The notes beneath the pieces were generated by a model. The model was not told the origin of the DNA. It ran no database searches and saw only the letters and a program-made list of their open reading frames with translations. DNA of 33,791 nucleotides from a virus: positions 1-33,791 of IMG/VR virus record IMGVR_UViG_3300005613_000236. The stretch is one strand, 5' to 3'. The position numbers were made by a program, and so were the translations under genes. Positions 18,101 through 24,977 of the stretch are shown piece after piece (within the stretch, counting starts at the first letter, position 1; each line of letters starts with the position of its first letter).

Positions 18101-18110
18101 CCTCACATAA
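6126..18110 (+). CDS. 7: Giant gp7-like baseplate wedge protein with YHYH domain and repeat modules, 3994 aa
   Basis: Position after gp6 and the motif DFYSSKGTEQSFEILFRVLF (193-212) match the C-terminal part of T4 gp7 (DFYSTKGIEAS...). The N-terminus (LPDFVREEFPLVVEFLKQYY) also resembles gp7 near its end. The N-terminal two thirds of T4 gp7 has no visible counterpart; instead about 3700 residues follow. These hold VDS-GFPS beta modules (about 75-125 and 325-380), at least six modules with H-x-TGD-x-V-x-Y and YYV (from about 580 on), GxGY repeats, a YHYH domain (T1224-F1312, GWAYDGNPIYGPYGY), three tandem HDG modules (about 2580-2890) and a C-terminal VFVNDILQVP module. The reading frame is uninterrupted. 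Predicted to extend from the wedge to the outer baseplate; the surface role is inferred. Confidence 0.88.
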   Translation: MAETRIKISSILENQLPDFVREEFPLVVEFLKQYYIALEGQGSTLDILQNIDQYIKVDSLANLTTSTTLSSDVSFVDDEIFVDSTYGFPSTYGLILIDNEIITYTGKTNTSFTGCIRGFSGVTSFDNPNNPDQLVFSESEILDHSSGSQVENLSVLFLQEFFKKVKTQITPGFEEREFYSGINESLFIKQSKDFYSSKGTEQSFEILFRVLFGQDVEVIRPQDYLIKPSDADYRINNDLVVESVSGDLDQIVNRTIYQDQTDFLNSARGTVTKVERIQRGEKEYFILSLDYGYDRDIDVDGTIFGSFSIHPSTRIITPITDITSTTIDVDSTIGFPSSGELVVDLENGSTIIITYTDKTNNQFLNCSGISDQIPSESEIRLNAYAYANIDGNLITFRVTGVLSDIYHDKPIPGFSINDPVTITSLGKYIKDVKYNNWFFNIQVEYNVRSIDLLDSSDGQTYAINVYDDHSFVIGDTVLIKRNGGSDITAFVIGYRNEKSFTVRSESLLPTNDNLKVIKKLSKTNFSEYPELNIYTSNVQNVYCDKDGLNLYVTSPSLPTYLDTILSVDDGSITFSGTFSGTDINIGNHSFYTGDAVYYRSGGSDNNLGISDGTYFVKRVSETIIKIARSRTNLNNGNYVSVNGSITDNQFSYQKFVDSDGTLLKIEPQKLVREISDIVSPSSDTTTIPGPIGILVNGVEVLNYKSKDNVYYGPITEINPTAAGSGYDILNPPLLQITDSIGYGATAHCSVLGNLERIDILDSGFDYVSDPVIRITGGNGSDAKAIANLVSFEHSVRFNATSGVSTSNNTIQFIDYHKFRDYEKVIYNSEGQSVIGGLVSESIYYVSVQDSYTIKLHKNLDDSILGINEISLTSLSTGVHLFKSSSLKKKIGSITITNSGVGYQSKKTTTSVAGINTYSNSINIKNHGYLNGEIITYNCTESPIIGLSTSLTYFVTKLDDDNFKLSLVGVGTQEKDFYYKTRQYINLQNQGSGIHIFNYEQPSVTIDGIIGVSTLSGQDFNAQIQPIFRGEIQSVHVENGGQNYGSAEILNLNRQPLFTPINGSGAQIAPVIENNKIVDVVVLSSGSNYNSIPNLILDSSTGSGAVLTPVIQNGQLTSVTVINGGIGYTQSNTSIRVESAGSGAGFEAKINPWNINLVERFVESGRITDDDGFVSSSIGKFGLQYLHAYAPRNLRKSVLGSGFKNGAVSYKPDLNILNGREINSTYHSPIIGWAYDGNPIYGPYGYSSITGGSVRSMVSGYELRSLPGRPSTSLFPLGLFVEDYEFVGGGDLDEHNGRYCVTPEYPNGVYAYFMTINNGSVDSVGVFENYKKPVFPYVIGDSYKSQPNEFNFLQSSNQTQININEKLWFRNTYPYNLSSPNSQYNYILQPNKIVKQNSNSIYQSSIVRSVVEGRISSIGISSGGNNYQVNDYIEFEVNELDAKKPAAKVSSVSGKNVISVSAATSSFTGVEFYPRGESDKYVAFTTSPHNFNNLDLVDVSTTYEYQQESSIIVRTNSLSLSSGIGSDGDTGEVAYLEVYGILSPNLIRENDIYQIGEEQVKILNVDSDSSRIRVLRSQNGTSGVSTYPAGTILNELSRKFVLNFQSENDYNQRINKEIYFNPAETLGIGSVSGVGIGTTIFFANPGVGITQIFIPTKTLYLKNHELSTGDQLIYNSNGGTQVSVSTDGSSSFQLSNNSILYAIKLSSDLIGISTVKVGLGSTGSIVGVGSTVASKNTLYLTNVGTGDTHSFVTDYSNILVGEVFKNEVTVSTATTHGLQTGDYVDINVISGLSTTIVVEYDDYNRRMIINPRSFVSGDVNIIDNSITILNHGLKTGQKVIHTSTSPSGGLIDEKIYYVVAVDSNTIKLSNSKYFSTRSERDLVGITSASSGRILPINPKIEFTYSDSIIFDLSSSTLSFANNSVLYSAFDLNFYTDSNFNNKFFFSDSNNVEIVKSGIVGVDTTASLTFRIVESTPKNIFYRLDPTNLDIIPDVKLEVYEDEEVDFNNQIEIVESGYNGYYSIVGLGTTTFKYNTQKLPQNSVYNQNNAIISYSTNSLSAFGPINQIDITSFGKNLSSVPGISSIYTEYGKNAILIPNTEDIGSVIKTEIVDIGFDYSSDLSLRPTASLPLILEIETQSSFDTIGVSSVGRGYYISPDLIVLDGLSQDLITDVQLKYEIGNSFVEIVKNTKGLNNLNPIIIPVNNVNGVDIDSITYNDSTKDVIVTLGSSFSNAADFPFEIGDRVLIENVSVGVGSTGKGYNSENYGYSLFTITGTDPNIGGIGATVSYSLSEKIADGEVPGTFDPINSAGRIIPEKDFPIFDITLRKNEFFKDEIVTSNTGYGRVSDWDNTNEILKVSTRNNGFLVGEIVFGNSSATTGKIQKVLEDNFIYTVSSSSVTNKGWQTETGFLNNKFQRIHDSDYYQYFSYALRSQVSLEKWDDAVGSLNHTVGFKRFSDLIIESSPTISGISTDQNDGDFTGIADLSRFIDLNCVNDFDLAFENNITIDNKIKSDEIIFNSRVLQDYIESVGNRVLIMDDISDKFSSNPRPTRFSVVDRFSLDSRSLKYITFVEDSRFTNQRQILLVTLIHDGTNGYLNQYGRSETVYDMGSFDFSISGTEGQLLFYPTRSLINDFNVELISYNIENTIASIGSTNLGDSIFVGSSTTSIPASTSSATTVVGIASTYRSSKVLVQIGATDGSYFEMDELTIIHDGSDIIVQEYGQLNTANLESYSTSGFGTYYAYYSGSDINIDITPDSTTAVQYDINTIRISIASTESTGIGTITLNNSSLKSSHTSIAATTSPGITTISSYSSAYEAAYYVVSVEDTTNGDYQVSEVIVVSNSDVYISEFGIIRTNSSLGSIGATVNGLGEIDLQFTPIANSDIEVKVFQNSIGLTSEDVENDIIDFDNAFIKTGYGYYEGAEIDVVRSFNLTHKQKPIFERYFDGSSSTIVDITEDTIKIPEHFFVTGEEVRYTHSGAGSTSAIGIASTSVPGIGVTDKLPSTLYIVKENELNVKVAVSASDALRSTPITLDLTSVGIGTSHRFVSTNQNSKVLVSIDNVIQSPLVSTAITTLLADPIAITDTIITFSGITSFFGGDLIKINNEIMRINSVGFGTTNGIFVQRAWAGTGFATHADASLVTKINGNYNINDNVITFITAPYGPTPVSSITNPPDSRDWVGIETHSTFSGRSFIRSGVENSSEDQYDSNYIFNDISSGFDGLNNTFRLLSDGNNVTGISTGNSIILINDVFQGPERSGISVNIIGDYDLSENSGITSITFTGNISSTSYDVNTSSIPRGGMIVSVGSSEGFGYQPLVSAGGTAIVSGLGTISSISIGNSGSGYRSGIQTVVNVGVATSSTGIPNVEFIGTAAISGGHIVSIAITNPGTGYTSTNPPIVIIDDPLSYSDIPLVYSSSSVGFGTAAVANIVVGQGSSVISFEITNSGYGYGQGDVLTFDIGGISGIPTDPTAAFREFQITVDKTISDKFSGWVIGDLQVIDPIDDLVDGSRVKFPIRIDGQQTTIRSRKGSNIEVVANLLVFVNDILQVPNQSYTFEGGSIITFSEPLKVGDTTKILFYRGTGSIDTIDVDVLETVKIGDTLRLNSDDQFLKEDPRLVLNIQSTDVVDTNTYSGPGITPDANLLRPVIWCRQTEDKIINGQQVGKDREIYEPLIYPTTNIIQSVGISSSEIFVESVKTFFDSFNENSTSQNQIILVSQDSLIGASATAIVSTGGTISSIVISDGGVGYSTSPSVTISNPVGLGTTLRASATSTISIGGTVSSITISNPGSGYTTTNPPQVLIESPAINYEIIEESVYEGDFGFISGIQTTSVGVASTGLVFDLAIPLDSFLRDSQINPVGVASTGISGIQTGYYFVVYNSNVGNGVTSLYQNDSVLGIGSTFIDNVYEVASVSVGQTDVAGIGFTYVAKVTVSVSDYNGLSGLGYSDFYGEYSWGRISSLSRTSPKTFNYYNEGISGITTSAIVKRINPLKFINYLT
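9795..10061 (+). other. YHYH domain inside the gp7-like protein
   Basis: Residues 1224-1312 read TYHSPIIGWAYDGNPIYGPY at the start and DEHNGRYCVTPEYPNGVYAY at the end, the hallmark of the YHYH family. The domain occurs in bacterial secreted proteins and in cyanophage structural proteins; its function is not known to me. The key Y, H, D, G and P positions are kept. Confidence 0.85.
16107..17530 (+). repeat. Nearly identical segments within the gp7-like gene
   Basis: GGAACAATATCTTCAATT occurs at 16107-16124 and 17316-17333. A second pair at 16287-16309 and 17487-17509 differs in two of 23 bases. The two pairs have similar internal spacing (180 and 171 bases), indicating a duplicated block of about 200 bases encoding GxGY repeats. 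Confidence 0.6.
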
Positions 18111-18117
18111 ATAAATA
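18107..18117 (+). promoter_or_regulatory. Tandem T4-type late promoter before gp8
   Basis: Two overlapping ATAAATA motifs (18107-18113 and 18111-18117). The first includes the TAA stop of the gp7-like gene (18108-18110). The gp8 ATG follows 13 bases after the second. Confidence 0.65.
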
Positions 18118-18130
18118 AAAAAATTATCAG

Positions 18131-19684
18131 ATGTCTGCAATAATTACTGATCAACTTCGTATATTAAATGCTGAAAATTTTGTTTCAGCAGCAACTTCCA
18201 GTGCAAATTCATATTATTCATTTGTCGGGCTTCCAAATGCAACCGACTATGATTCTGACTGGAATACAACTCCTCCTGCACCAAAAGATAATTTTAATCA
18301 AGAGAATGATTATTGGGATACAATGATTGCCCTCAAAAAAATTAATGACGGTGATGTTAAGCAAGTTGTAAGAAAAGTAACATGGATAACCGGAACTACT
18401 TATGACATGTATCGTCATGATATAAGTAGAACTAATTTATCAAAACCATCAGAATCTACTAGTTTATATTCTGCAAATTATTATGTTTTAAATAGTGACT
18501 ATAGGGTTTACATTTGTTTATATAATGGTTCAACTCCAGAAAATCCATCTGGGGTTCCTTCATTGGATGAACCAACTTTTACAGATTTGGAACCAAGAAC
18601 AGCTGGAACAAGTGGAGATGGATATATTTGGAAATATTTGTATACGATTAAACCAAGCGACATTGTAAAGTTTGATTCTGTAAATTATATGCCAGTCCCA
18701 AGAAATTGGGAAACAAACATTGACGTATCTGCAGTAAGAGATAATGCTGCAACATCTGGACAATTAAAAATTGTTACTATTACAAATAGAGGAGTTGGAC
18801 TTGGAACCGCTAATAGAACTTATTCTAGAGTTCCAATTAAAGGAGATGGTACTGGAGCAGAAGCAACAATTGTAATCAATAGCAACTCTGAAGTAGATAC
18901 TATTACGGTTTCAAAGGGAGGTTCTGGATATACTTATGGAAGTGTTGATTTAGAATCCGGAAATGTTCCAACTGGAACTACAAGGCCAACATTTGATGTA
19001 ATAATTCCCCCACAAGGAGGACATGGTGCGGATATTTATCGTGAACTTGGAGCATATAACGTATTAATTTACTCCAGAATTGAAAATGATACTGAAAATC
19101 CAGATTTTATTACTGGAAATCAAATTGCAAGAGTTGGAATAATTGAAAATCCTCAGACATATAATTCATCAAATCTTCTAATCGAAGATAAGGCAAGTGC
19201 AGTTTATGCATTGAAATTAATTGGTGCTGGTTATAGTTCTGCAGTTTTTGCTGGCGATAGTAGAGTAACACAAACGATTGGTATTGGATCTACAGCTGTT
19301 GGAAGAGTAGTATCTTATGATCAAACAACAGGAATATTAAAGTATTGGCAAGATCGTTCTCTTGTTGGATTTAATACTAATGGAACGCAAAATAACAATC
19401 CAACCTATGGATTTAATTTAAATAGATTTACTGCATCTCCAACAACTGGAGGTTCTGTGACAATTTCTGGTGGTAGTGTATCTTTAGGAATTGATACCTC
19501 ATTCACTGGTATAACTACCGTAATAAATAGTAGGACATACAACCTTGGACAATCGTTTATTAGCGGTTTAGCAAATCCAGAAGTTAAAAAATATTCTGGA
19601 AATATAATTTATGTTGACAATAGGCCTTCTATTACTAGATCGTCTAACCAAAAAGAAGATATTAAAGTCATTTTGCAATTTTAA
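18131..19684 (+). CDS. 8: Baseplate wedge protein gp8
   Basis: Follows gp7 as in T4. Conserved signatures are TDYDSDWNTTPPAPKDN near the start, GDGYIWKYLYTI in the middle and GNIIYVDNRPSITRSSNQKE at the C-terminus, which matches the C-terminus of T4 gp8 (GEMIYMENRPPI...). At 517 aa it is much longer than T4 gp8 (334 aa); the surplus is in the middle and contains GxGY modules (ITNRGVGLG, VSKGGSGYTYG). In T4, gp8 is a dimer bound to the gp6-gp7 wedge. Expressed from the tandem late promoter upstream; the next gene starts six bases after its stop. Confidence 0.93.
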   Translation: MSAIITDQLRILNAENFVSAATSSANSYYSFVGLPNATDYDSDWNTTPPAPKDNFNQENDYWDTMIALKKINDGDVKQVVRKVTWITGTTYDMYRHDISRTNLSKPSESTSLYSANYYVLNSDYRVYICLYNGSTPENPSGVPSLDEPTFTDLEPRTAGTSGDGYIWKYLYTIKPSDIVKFDSVNYMPVPRNWETNIDVSAVRDNAATSGQLKIVTITNRGVGLGTANRTYSRVPIKGDGTGAEATIVINSNSEVDTITVSKGGSGYTYGSVDLESGNVPTGTTRPTFDVIIPPQGGHGADIYRELGAYNVLIYSRIENDTENPDFITGNQIARVGIIENPQTYNSSNLLIEDKASAVYALKLIGAGYSSAVFAGDSRVTQTIGIGSTAVGRVVSYDQTTGILKYWQDRSLVGFNTNGTQNNNPTYGFNLNRFTASPTTGGSVTISGGSVSLGIDTSFTGITTVINSRTYNLGQSFISGLANPEVKKYSGNIIYVDNRPSITRSSNQKEDIKVILQF

Positions 19685-19690
19685 AGAACC

Positions 19691-22600
19691 ATGCCCAAAG
19701 GAATAAATCTCAACGTTTCTCCTTATTATGATGATTATAATCCCAAAAAGGGTTATTATCAGGTTCTTTTTAAACCAGGGTATCCTGTTCAGGCAAGAGA
19801 ATTGACAACATTGCAGTCAATGCTGCAAAATCAAGTTGAACAATTTGGTTCTCATGTATTTAAAGAAGGTGCAAAAGTCACTGGTGGAGAAGTAAGTTAT
19901 AATAATCAACTAGAAACAGTAATTCTTGAAAATGAATATTTTGGAGTAAGTCCAGAGTATTATCTACAGTTTATTTCAGGTAAAGTAATTCGAGGACAAA
20001 CTAGTAACATTAGAGCAAGAATTGAGTTTTATATAAATGGCAGTTTGTCAATTATTGGAAAGCCAACGATTTATGTTACATATTTAAGTTCAAGTTCTTC
20101 TGATGATACTAGAAGTTCATTTTTGAGTGGCGAAACACTTATAGTTGAAGAAACAGTTTCTTTAGAAGAAGAATTTGCAAACGTTGGATCACAGGCATTG
20201 CAATCTGGCGAAGGATTTGCGATTGTAAATTCAACGACTTTAGCATCAGCTGTTTACATGAACTCTGGTGTTTATTTTATTAGAGGTAGATTCGTAAGTG
20301 TTTTTAATGATATTCTGCTATTAGATCAATATTCCAACGTTCCTTCATACAAGGTTGGGTTAAGAATTTTTGAAGATATTGTAAACTCATATGAAGATCC
20401 CACATTGAATGATAATGCTCAGGGATTTTCCAACTATGCTGCTCCTGGTGCTGATAGACTGCAAATATTTGCAAAACTTGATAAAATTGACATTAACGAT
20501 ACAAATATTGACAATTTTATCCTCTTAAAAGAAATTAGAGATGGTGTAGATTTAACTCAAACTAGAACAACTGAATATAGCACATTATCTCAAGAATTTG
20601 CGAGAAGAACATTTGACGAATCTGGTGATTATTATGTAAAAATCCCAAACATTTCTGCGAAAGAAACTTTAAATAATCTTTTGGGAAATGATGGAATATT
20701 TAGAGAAAATCAAATTACTTATAATAATAATGTTCCCAGTGAAAGTTTAGGGACTTATGTCATCTCACCGATGAAAGCTTATGTGAGAGGATATGAAATT
20801 TCTACGAATGGAACAACATTTATAGACTTTCAAAAACCAAGAACCACAAAGTTTTTGCAAAATCAAGAAGTTAATTATTTAACTGGCCCAACATATACCT
20901 TAAATCGAGTATATGGAACTCCAATTCTTGGATTGAGCACTTCATATACTGTAAGTTTGAGAAATGAAAGGGTTGGAACTTCTCAAACTACTGCTCCAGG
21001 AGAAGAAATCGGATTAGCAAGAGTTTATGATTTTGCTTTAGAATCTGGATCATACGATACAGCAAATGCAAATTTAAATCAATGGGATATTGCACTATAT
21101 GATGTTCAAACATATACAAACATAGTACTTAATGAACCAATTACACTTTCTACTCCTACTCATATAAAAGGAAAATCTAGTGGGGCAGTAGGATTTTTAA
21201 GATATGATTCAACTAATTCTGGAATAATTACTGCATATAATACTTCCGGAAAATTTTCTGTTGGAGAAAAATTAATTTTTGATGGAATTGAAAATACTAG
21301 AGTTTCTACAGCAATAACAGAAAAGTCAACTAATGATATTAAATCAATATATGGTATTGTAGGATCCGCATATACTTTTACCGGTGACGTAAAGCAATCT
21401 ACATTAACAGATGTTGGAACTGTTAATATTTCAGCAGCTTCTGGAGGAATTAGTACAGTCACTTCTCCAAACACGATATTCACAGGAATTGCAACAGTTG
21501 GAAATCTGGTATCGTTTACAGAACCAGGATTGACTGTTAACACTTTTTCAAAAATTGAGTCTGTATCTCAAAATGCCATTACAATTTCTGGAGTTACAAC
21601 TGTAACTGGAGTTTGTGAAGGTGCTTTACCATCTTCAAGTATTAATCCAACAGATTTTAAAATTCTAACAAGTAGATTACAATCTTCTTCCGATAATACT
21701 TTATATACAGTTTTACCAAAAAGATTTATTTCATCTATAGATTTAACAGATTCAAATTTAGTCATTAGAAAGCAGTTTAATGTAACTATATCTTCAAATT
21801 CTACTGGAACTATTACTGCTGGGGATAATGAAACCTTTTTACCATTTGATGAAGAAAGATATGCTCTTATAAGAGAAGATGGAACTACCGAAGAACTTAC
21901 ACAAGATAAGTTTGTTTTTTCGCTGGGATCTAAAGAACTTACAATTAGTGGACTTGGTTCAAATGGAAATGCAAAATTAATTGCAACATTAAGAAAGATA
22001 AGTGTAAAATCGAAAATTAAAAATAGGAATAAGGTACAAACAATAGTAGTAGATAAATCTAAGTATGAAGGTTCTGGTATTGGAAATACAACTTTAAACG
22101 ATGGCTTGACATATGGAAATTATGCATATGGTACTAGGGTTCAAGATCAAGATATTTGTTTACTTTTCCCAGATGTAACAAAACTTTATGGTGTATTTGA
22201 GTCTAAAAATACATCAGATCCTGAATTACCAAATATCATTTTCACTTCTTTAGATGGGCCAACAAACAAGGTTGGAGATCTTTTAGTTGGAGATACTTTT
22301 ATTGGACAATCCAGCAATGCTGTTGGCATATATGTTGAGCGAGTAAATGATCTAAAAATTAATTATGTAAACTTAAATACTACTTCATTTGTGGAAGGTG
22401 AAACTGTAGTATTTAAAGAATCTGGTATATCTGCTGTTATTGGTGCGATTGACATTGGTGATAATAATATAACTTCCAATTATACTCTGACAGAAGGATT
22501 AAAAAATTCTATCTATGATTATTCCAAAGTAATTAGAAAAACAACATCTAAAGAACCGACTAAAAAACTCAAAATTGTATTTGAATATGCAAGTTTCTTG

Positions 22601-24937
22601 GAATCTGATACTGGAGATATTACCACAGTAAATTCATATGAGCAATATGATTATTGCGATATTGGATCTACTAATAATATTAGAAATAGTGATTTGATTG
22701 ATATTAGGCAAAGAGTTGCTCCATACACAGTATCTGAAAATTCACGTTCTCCATTTGAGTTTTTATCTAGAACTTTTACTACTACTGGAAATTCAGCTTC
22801 AAACATTCTTGCTTCCGATGAATCTTTTATAACTTCATATTCATTCTACTTACCAAGAGTTGATAGAATTTTCTTAACAAAAGATGGTATTTTCCAAAAC
22901 AGTATAGGGGAACCATCCGAAACTCCTCAAGTTCCATTAGCAATTCAAGATGCATTAGAAGTTGCAACAGCATATCTTCCACCATATCTTTGCAATATCA
23001 ATGATATTAATATATCTCTTGCTGAACACAAAAGATATCGAATGGTTGATATTCAAGGACTTGAAAGAAGAATTGAAAATTTAGAATATTATACTGCTCT
23101 TTCTTTACTTGAAGTTGACACCTCAAATTTGTTGATTCAAGATGCAAATGGACTTAATAGATTTAAGGCAGGATTTTTTGTTGATGATTTCTCATCAACA
23201 GTTTCTCAGAAAAAAGTAACTGGAGTAAAAAATTCAATTGATATTTCCAATTCGCAATTAAGGCCTACACACTATACAACACAAACGGATCTTATTATTG
23301 GAACAAATACATTAATTGGAATTGGGACAGAAGCAAATCCTCTAGCAGATAGTCGTTTTGATGGTAATTTAATTGGATCTGGTGTAAAGAGAACGGGACA
23401 AGTTCTTACTCTTGATTATCAGGAAGTATCTGAAATAAATCAACCATATTCAACTAGAGTTCAAAATGTAACTCCATATAGTGTTTCTTATTATGGTGGA
23501 ACAATAGAACTATTCCCCTCATCAGATGTATGGGTGGATCAAGTTAGACTTGGTGCTAAAACTATCAATGCGGAAGGAAATTATACTGAAACAGTTTTAC
23601 AATTGCAAAAAGATGGTTTTGATGCACAAACTGGATTCGGTTCTGTTGTTTGGGACTCATGGCAAACCGTTTGGACTGGAGAAGATACTTCAAAAACTAC
23701 AAGAACAACAACTCAAGGAAATACAACGACAACAGAAGTATTAGCAACAACAACAAGAACTGGCACATCAACAAGACAAGGTACTAGAAAGGTTGTAAAG
23801 GAACAATTTGATAGTTCATCTTTGGGAGATAGAGTTTTAAATTCTCAAGTAATTCCATTTGTTAGAAAAAGAAACATTGAGATTACTGCTAAGAGAATGA
23901 GGCCATTAACTAGATTATATACCTTCTTTGAAGGTGTGAGTATGGATAATTATATTATTCCAAAACTTATTGAAATATCGATGGTTTCTGGAACATTCCA
24001 GGTTGGAGAGACTGTAATTGGTTCCAATTCTGCTGGCAATACAATTAAATTTAGAGTAGCACAACAAAATCATAAGTATGGAGCATATAACAATCCAAGT
24101 GATGTCTTCGTAACTAGCCCATATGATATAAACTTTACGATACCATCATCATATTCATCAACATCTTCTATATTGAATGTAGATACATATAGTTTATCAA
24201 ATCAACCAGAAGGTAGTTATTATGGATATATTTTATCTGGACTTTCATTGAGAGGACAAACAAGCGGTGCTGAAGCAACAATTACAAATGTTAGATTAAT
24301 TTCTGATAATGTCGGAACTTTAATTGCATCTCTTTGGATACCAGATCCAAATATTGATTCAAATCCTAGATTTGAATCGGGATCAAAAACTATCAGATTG
24401 ACAAGTGACATAACTAATGCACAAATACCGGGAGCTGCATCTACATCTGCTGAAGAGACTTATTATGTCGAAGGAAATGTTAATACTGTACAGGAAAATA
24501 TTCTTGTACTTAGAAATTCTAGAGTTGAAACTGAAACTGTAAGTGAATCTAAATCAGTATCTGAAAGTGGCCCTTCGACAGTTATTTCAAGAAATTCAAG
24601 CACAAGAAATACTGATCCACCGGAAGAACCAAGTCCATCGACAAGAGAATATCAAGGTTTTGCACCACAGTTAGGCCCAACTGTAACGGGAGCAACTGGA
24701 ATAATAAATCAAAACGTTGGAGGTTCTCAATCTCTTGCATATAGCGGTGCTGCGGCGATTCCAGGGCCCGCACCTGCTGCTCCGGGAACTAGGGCAGTCC
24801 TTGGCGCAGCTGCTGTTGAAAGAGCTCTTGCAGATGGATATACTTTGGCAAGTATTCAGGCATGGGTATATAGGGAAAAAGCAGTTGTGGGCCCAGAAGC
24901 AATAAGAAGATGGGATTTGGATCGAGGAGATACATGA
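19691..24937 (+). CDS. Large baseplate/fibre-region structural protein, DUF4815-like, 1748 aa
   Basis: The N-terminus MPKGINLNVSPYYDDYNPKK and PGYPVQARELTTLQSMLQNQ is the hallmark of a large cyanophage virion protein I recall as DUF4815. Further conserved blocks are PFEFLSRTF, FYLPRVDRIFLTKDG and HKRYRMVDIQGLERRIENLE (a short coiled coil). It lies where T4 has genes 9-10, so a place at the outer baseplate or tail fibre base is inferred. The end is unusual: a Ser/Thr/Pro/Gly/Ala-rich linker (about 1615-1690), then a small helical unit (AAVERALADGYTLASIQAWV) and a stop. The expected DPLAQSF module is in a separate gene downstream. Confidence 0.85.
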   Translation: MPKGINLNVSPYYDDYNPKKGYYQVLFKPGYPVQARELTTLQSMLQNQVEQFGSHVFKEGAKVTGGEVSYNNQLETVILENEYFGVSPEYYLQFISGKVIRGQTSNIRARIEFYINGSLSIIGKPTIYVTYLSSSSSDDTRSSFLSGETLIVEETVSLEEEFANVGSQALQSGEGFAIVNSTTLASAVYMNSGVYFIRGRFVSVFNDILLLDQYSNVPSYKVGLRIFEDIVNSYEDPTLNDNAQGFSNYAAPGADRLQIFAKLDKIDINDTNIDNFILLKEIRDGVDLTQTRTTEYSTLSQEFARRTFDESGDYYVKIPNISAKETLNNLLGNDGIFRENQITYNNNVPSESLGTYVISPMKAYVRGYEISTNGTTFIDFQKPRTTKFLQNQEVNYLTGPTYTLNRVYGTPILGLSTSYTVSLRNERVGTSQTTAPGEEIGLARVYDFALESGSYDTANANLNQWDIALYDVQTYTNIVLNEPITLSTPTHIKGKSSGAVGFLRYDSTNSGIITAYNTSGKFSVGEKLIFDGIENTRVSTAITEKSTNDIKSIYGIVGSAYTFTGDVKQSTLTDVGTVNISAASGGISTVTSPNTIFTGIATVGNLVSFTEPGLTVNTFSKIESVSQNAITISGVTTVTGVCEGALPSSSINPTDFKILTSRLQSSSDNTLYTVLPKRFISSIDLTDSNLVIRKQFNVTISSNSTGTITAGDNETFLPFDEERYALIREDGTTEELTQDKFVFSLGSKELTISGLGSNGNAKLIATLRKISVKSKIKNRNKVQTIVVDKSKYEGSGIGNTTLNDGLTYGNYAYGTRVQDQDICLLFPDVTKLYGVFESKNTSDPELPNIIFTSLDGPTNKVGDLLVGDTFIGQSSNAVGIYVERVNDLKINYVNLNTTSFVEGETVVFKESGISAVIGAIDIGDNNITSNYTLTEGLKNSIYDYSKVIRKTTSKEPTKKLKIVFEYASFLESDTGDITTVNSYEQYDYCDIGSTNNIRNSDLIDIRQRVAPYTVSENSRSPFEFLSRTFTTTGNSASNILASDESFITSYSFYLPRVDRIFLTKDGIFQNSIGEPSETPQVPLAIQDALEVATAYLPPYLCNINDINISLAEHKRYRMVDIQGLERRIENLEYYTALSLLEVDTSNLLIQDANGLNRFKAGFFVDDFSSTVSQKKVTGVKNSIDISNSQLRPTHYTTQTDLIIGTNTLIGIGTEANPLADSRFDGNLIGSGVKRTGQVLTLDYQEVSEINQPYSTRVQNVTPYSVSYYGGTIELFPSSDVWVDQVRLGAKTINAEGNYTETVLQLQKDGFDAQTGFGSVVWDSWQTVWTGEDTSKTTRTTTQGNTTTTEVLATTTRTGTSTRQGTRKVVKEQFDSSSLGDRVLNSQVIPFVRKRNIEITAKRMRPLTRLYTFFEGVSMDNYIIPKLIEISMVSGTFQVGETVIGSNSAGNTIKFRVAQQNHKYGAYNNPSDVFVTSPYDINFTIPSSYSSTSSILNVDTYSLSNQPEGSYYGYILSGLSLRGQTSGAEATITNVRLISDNVGTLIASLWIPDPNIDSNPRFESGSKTIRLTSDITNAQIPGAASTSAEETYYVEGNVNTVQENILVLRNSRVETETVSESKSVSESGPSTVISRNSSTRNTDPPEEPSPSTREYQGFAPQLGPTVTGATGIINQNVGGSQSLAYSGAAAIPGPAPAAPGTRAVLGAAAVERALADGYTLASIQAWVYREKAVVGPEAIRRWDLDRGDT

Positions 24938-24943
24938 TAAATA
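24936..24943 (+). promoter_or_regulatory. T4-type late promoter before the 834-aa gene
   Basis: GATAAATA overlaps the TGA stop (24935-24937) of the 1748-aa gene and lies 34 bases before the ATG at 24978. Confidence 0.6.
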
Positions 24944-24977
24944 TAGTATCAAGGAAAAATAAAAGTTATACAGTACT

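Noticed and set aside
21160-21543. Antisense ORF of 127 codons
   Set aside because: It lies wholly within the well-supported DUF4815-like gene. Its sequence is the reverse shadow of Thr/Ser/Val-rich coding DNA and it has no start signal.
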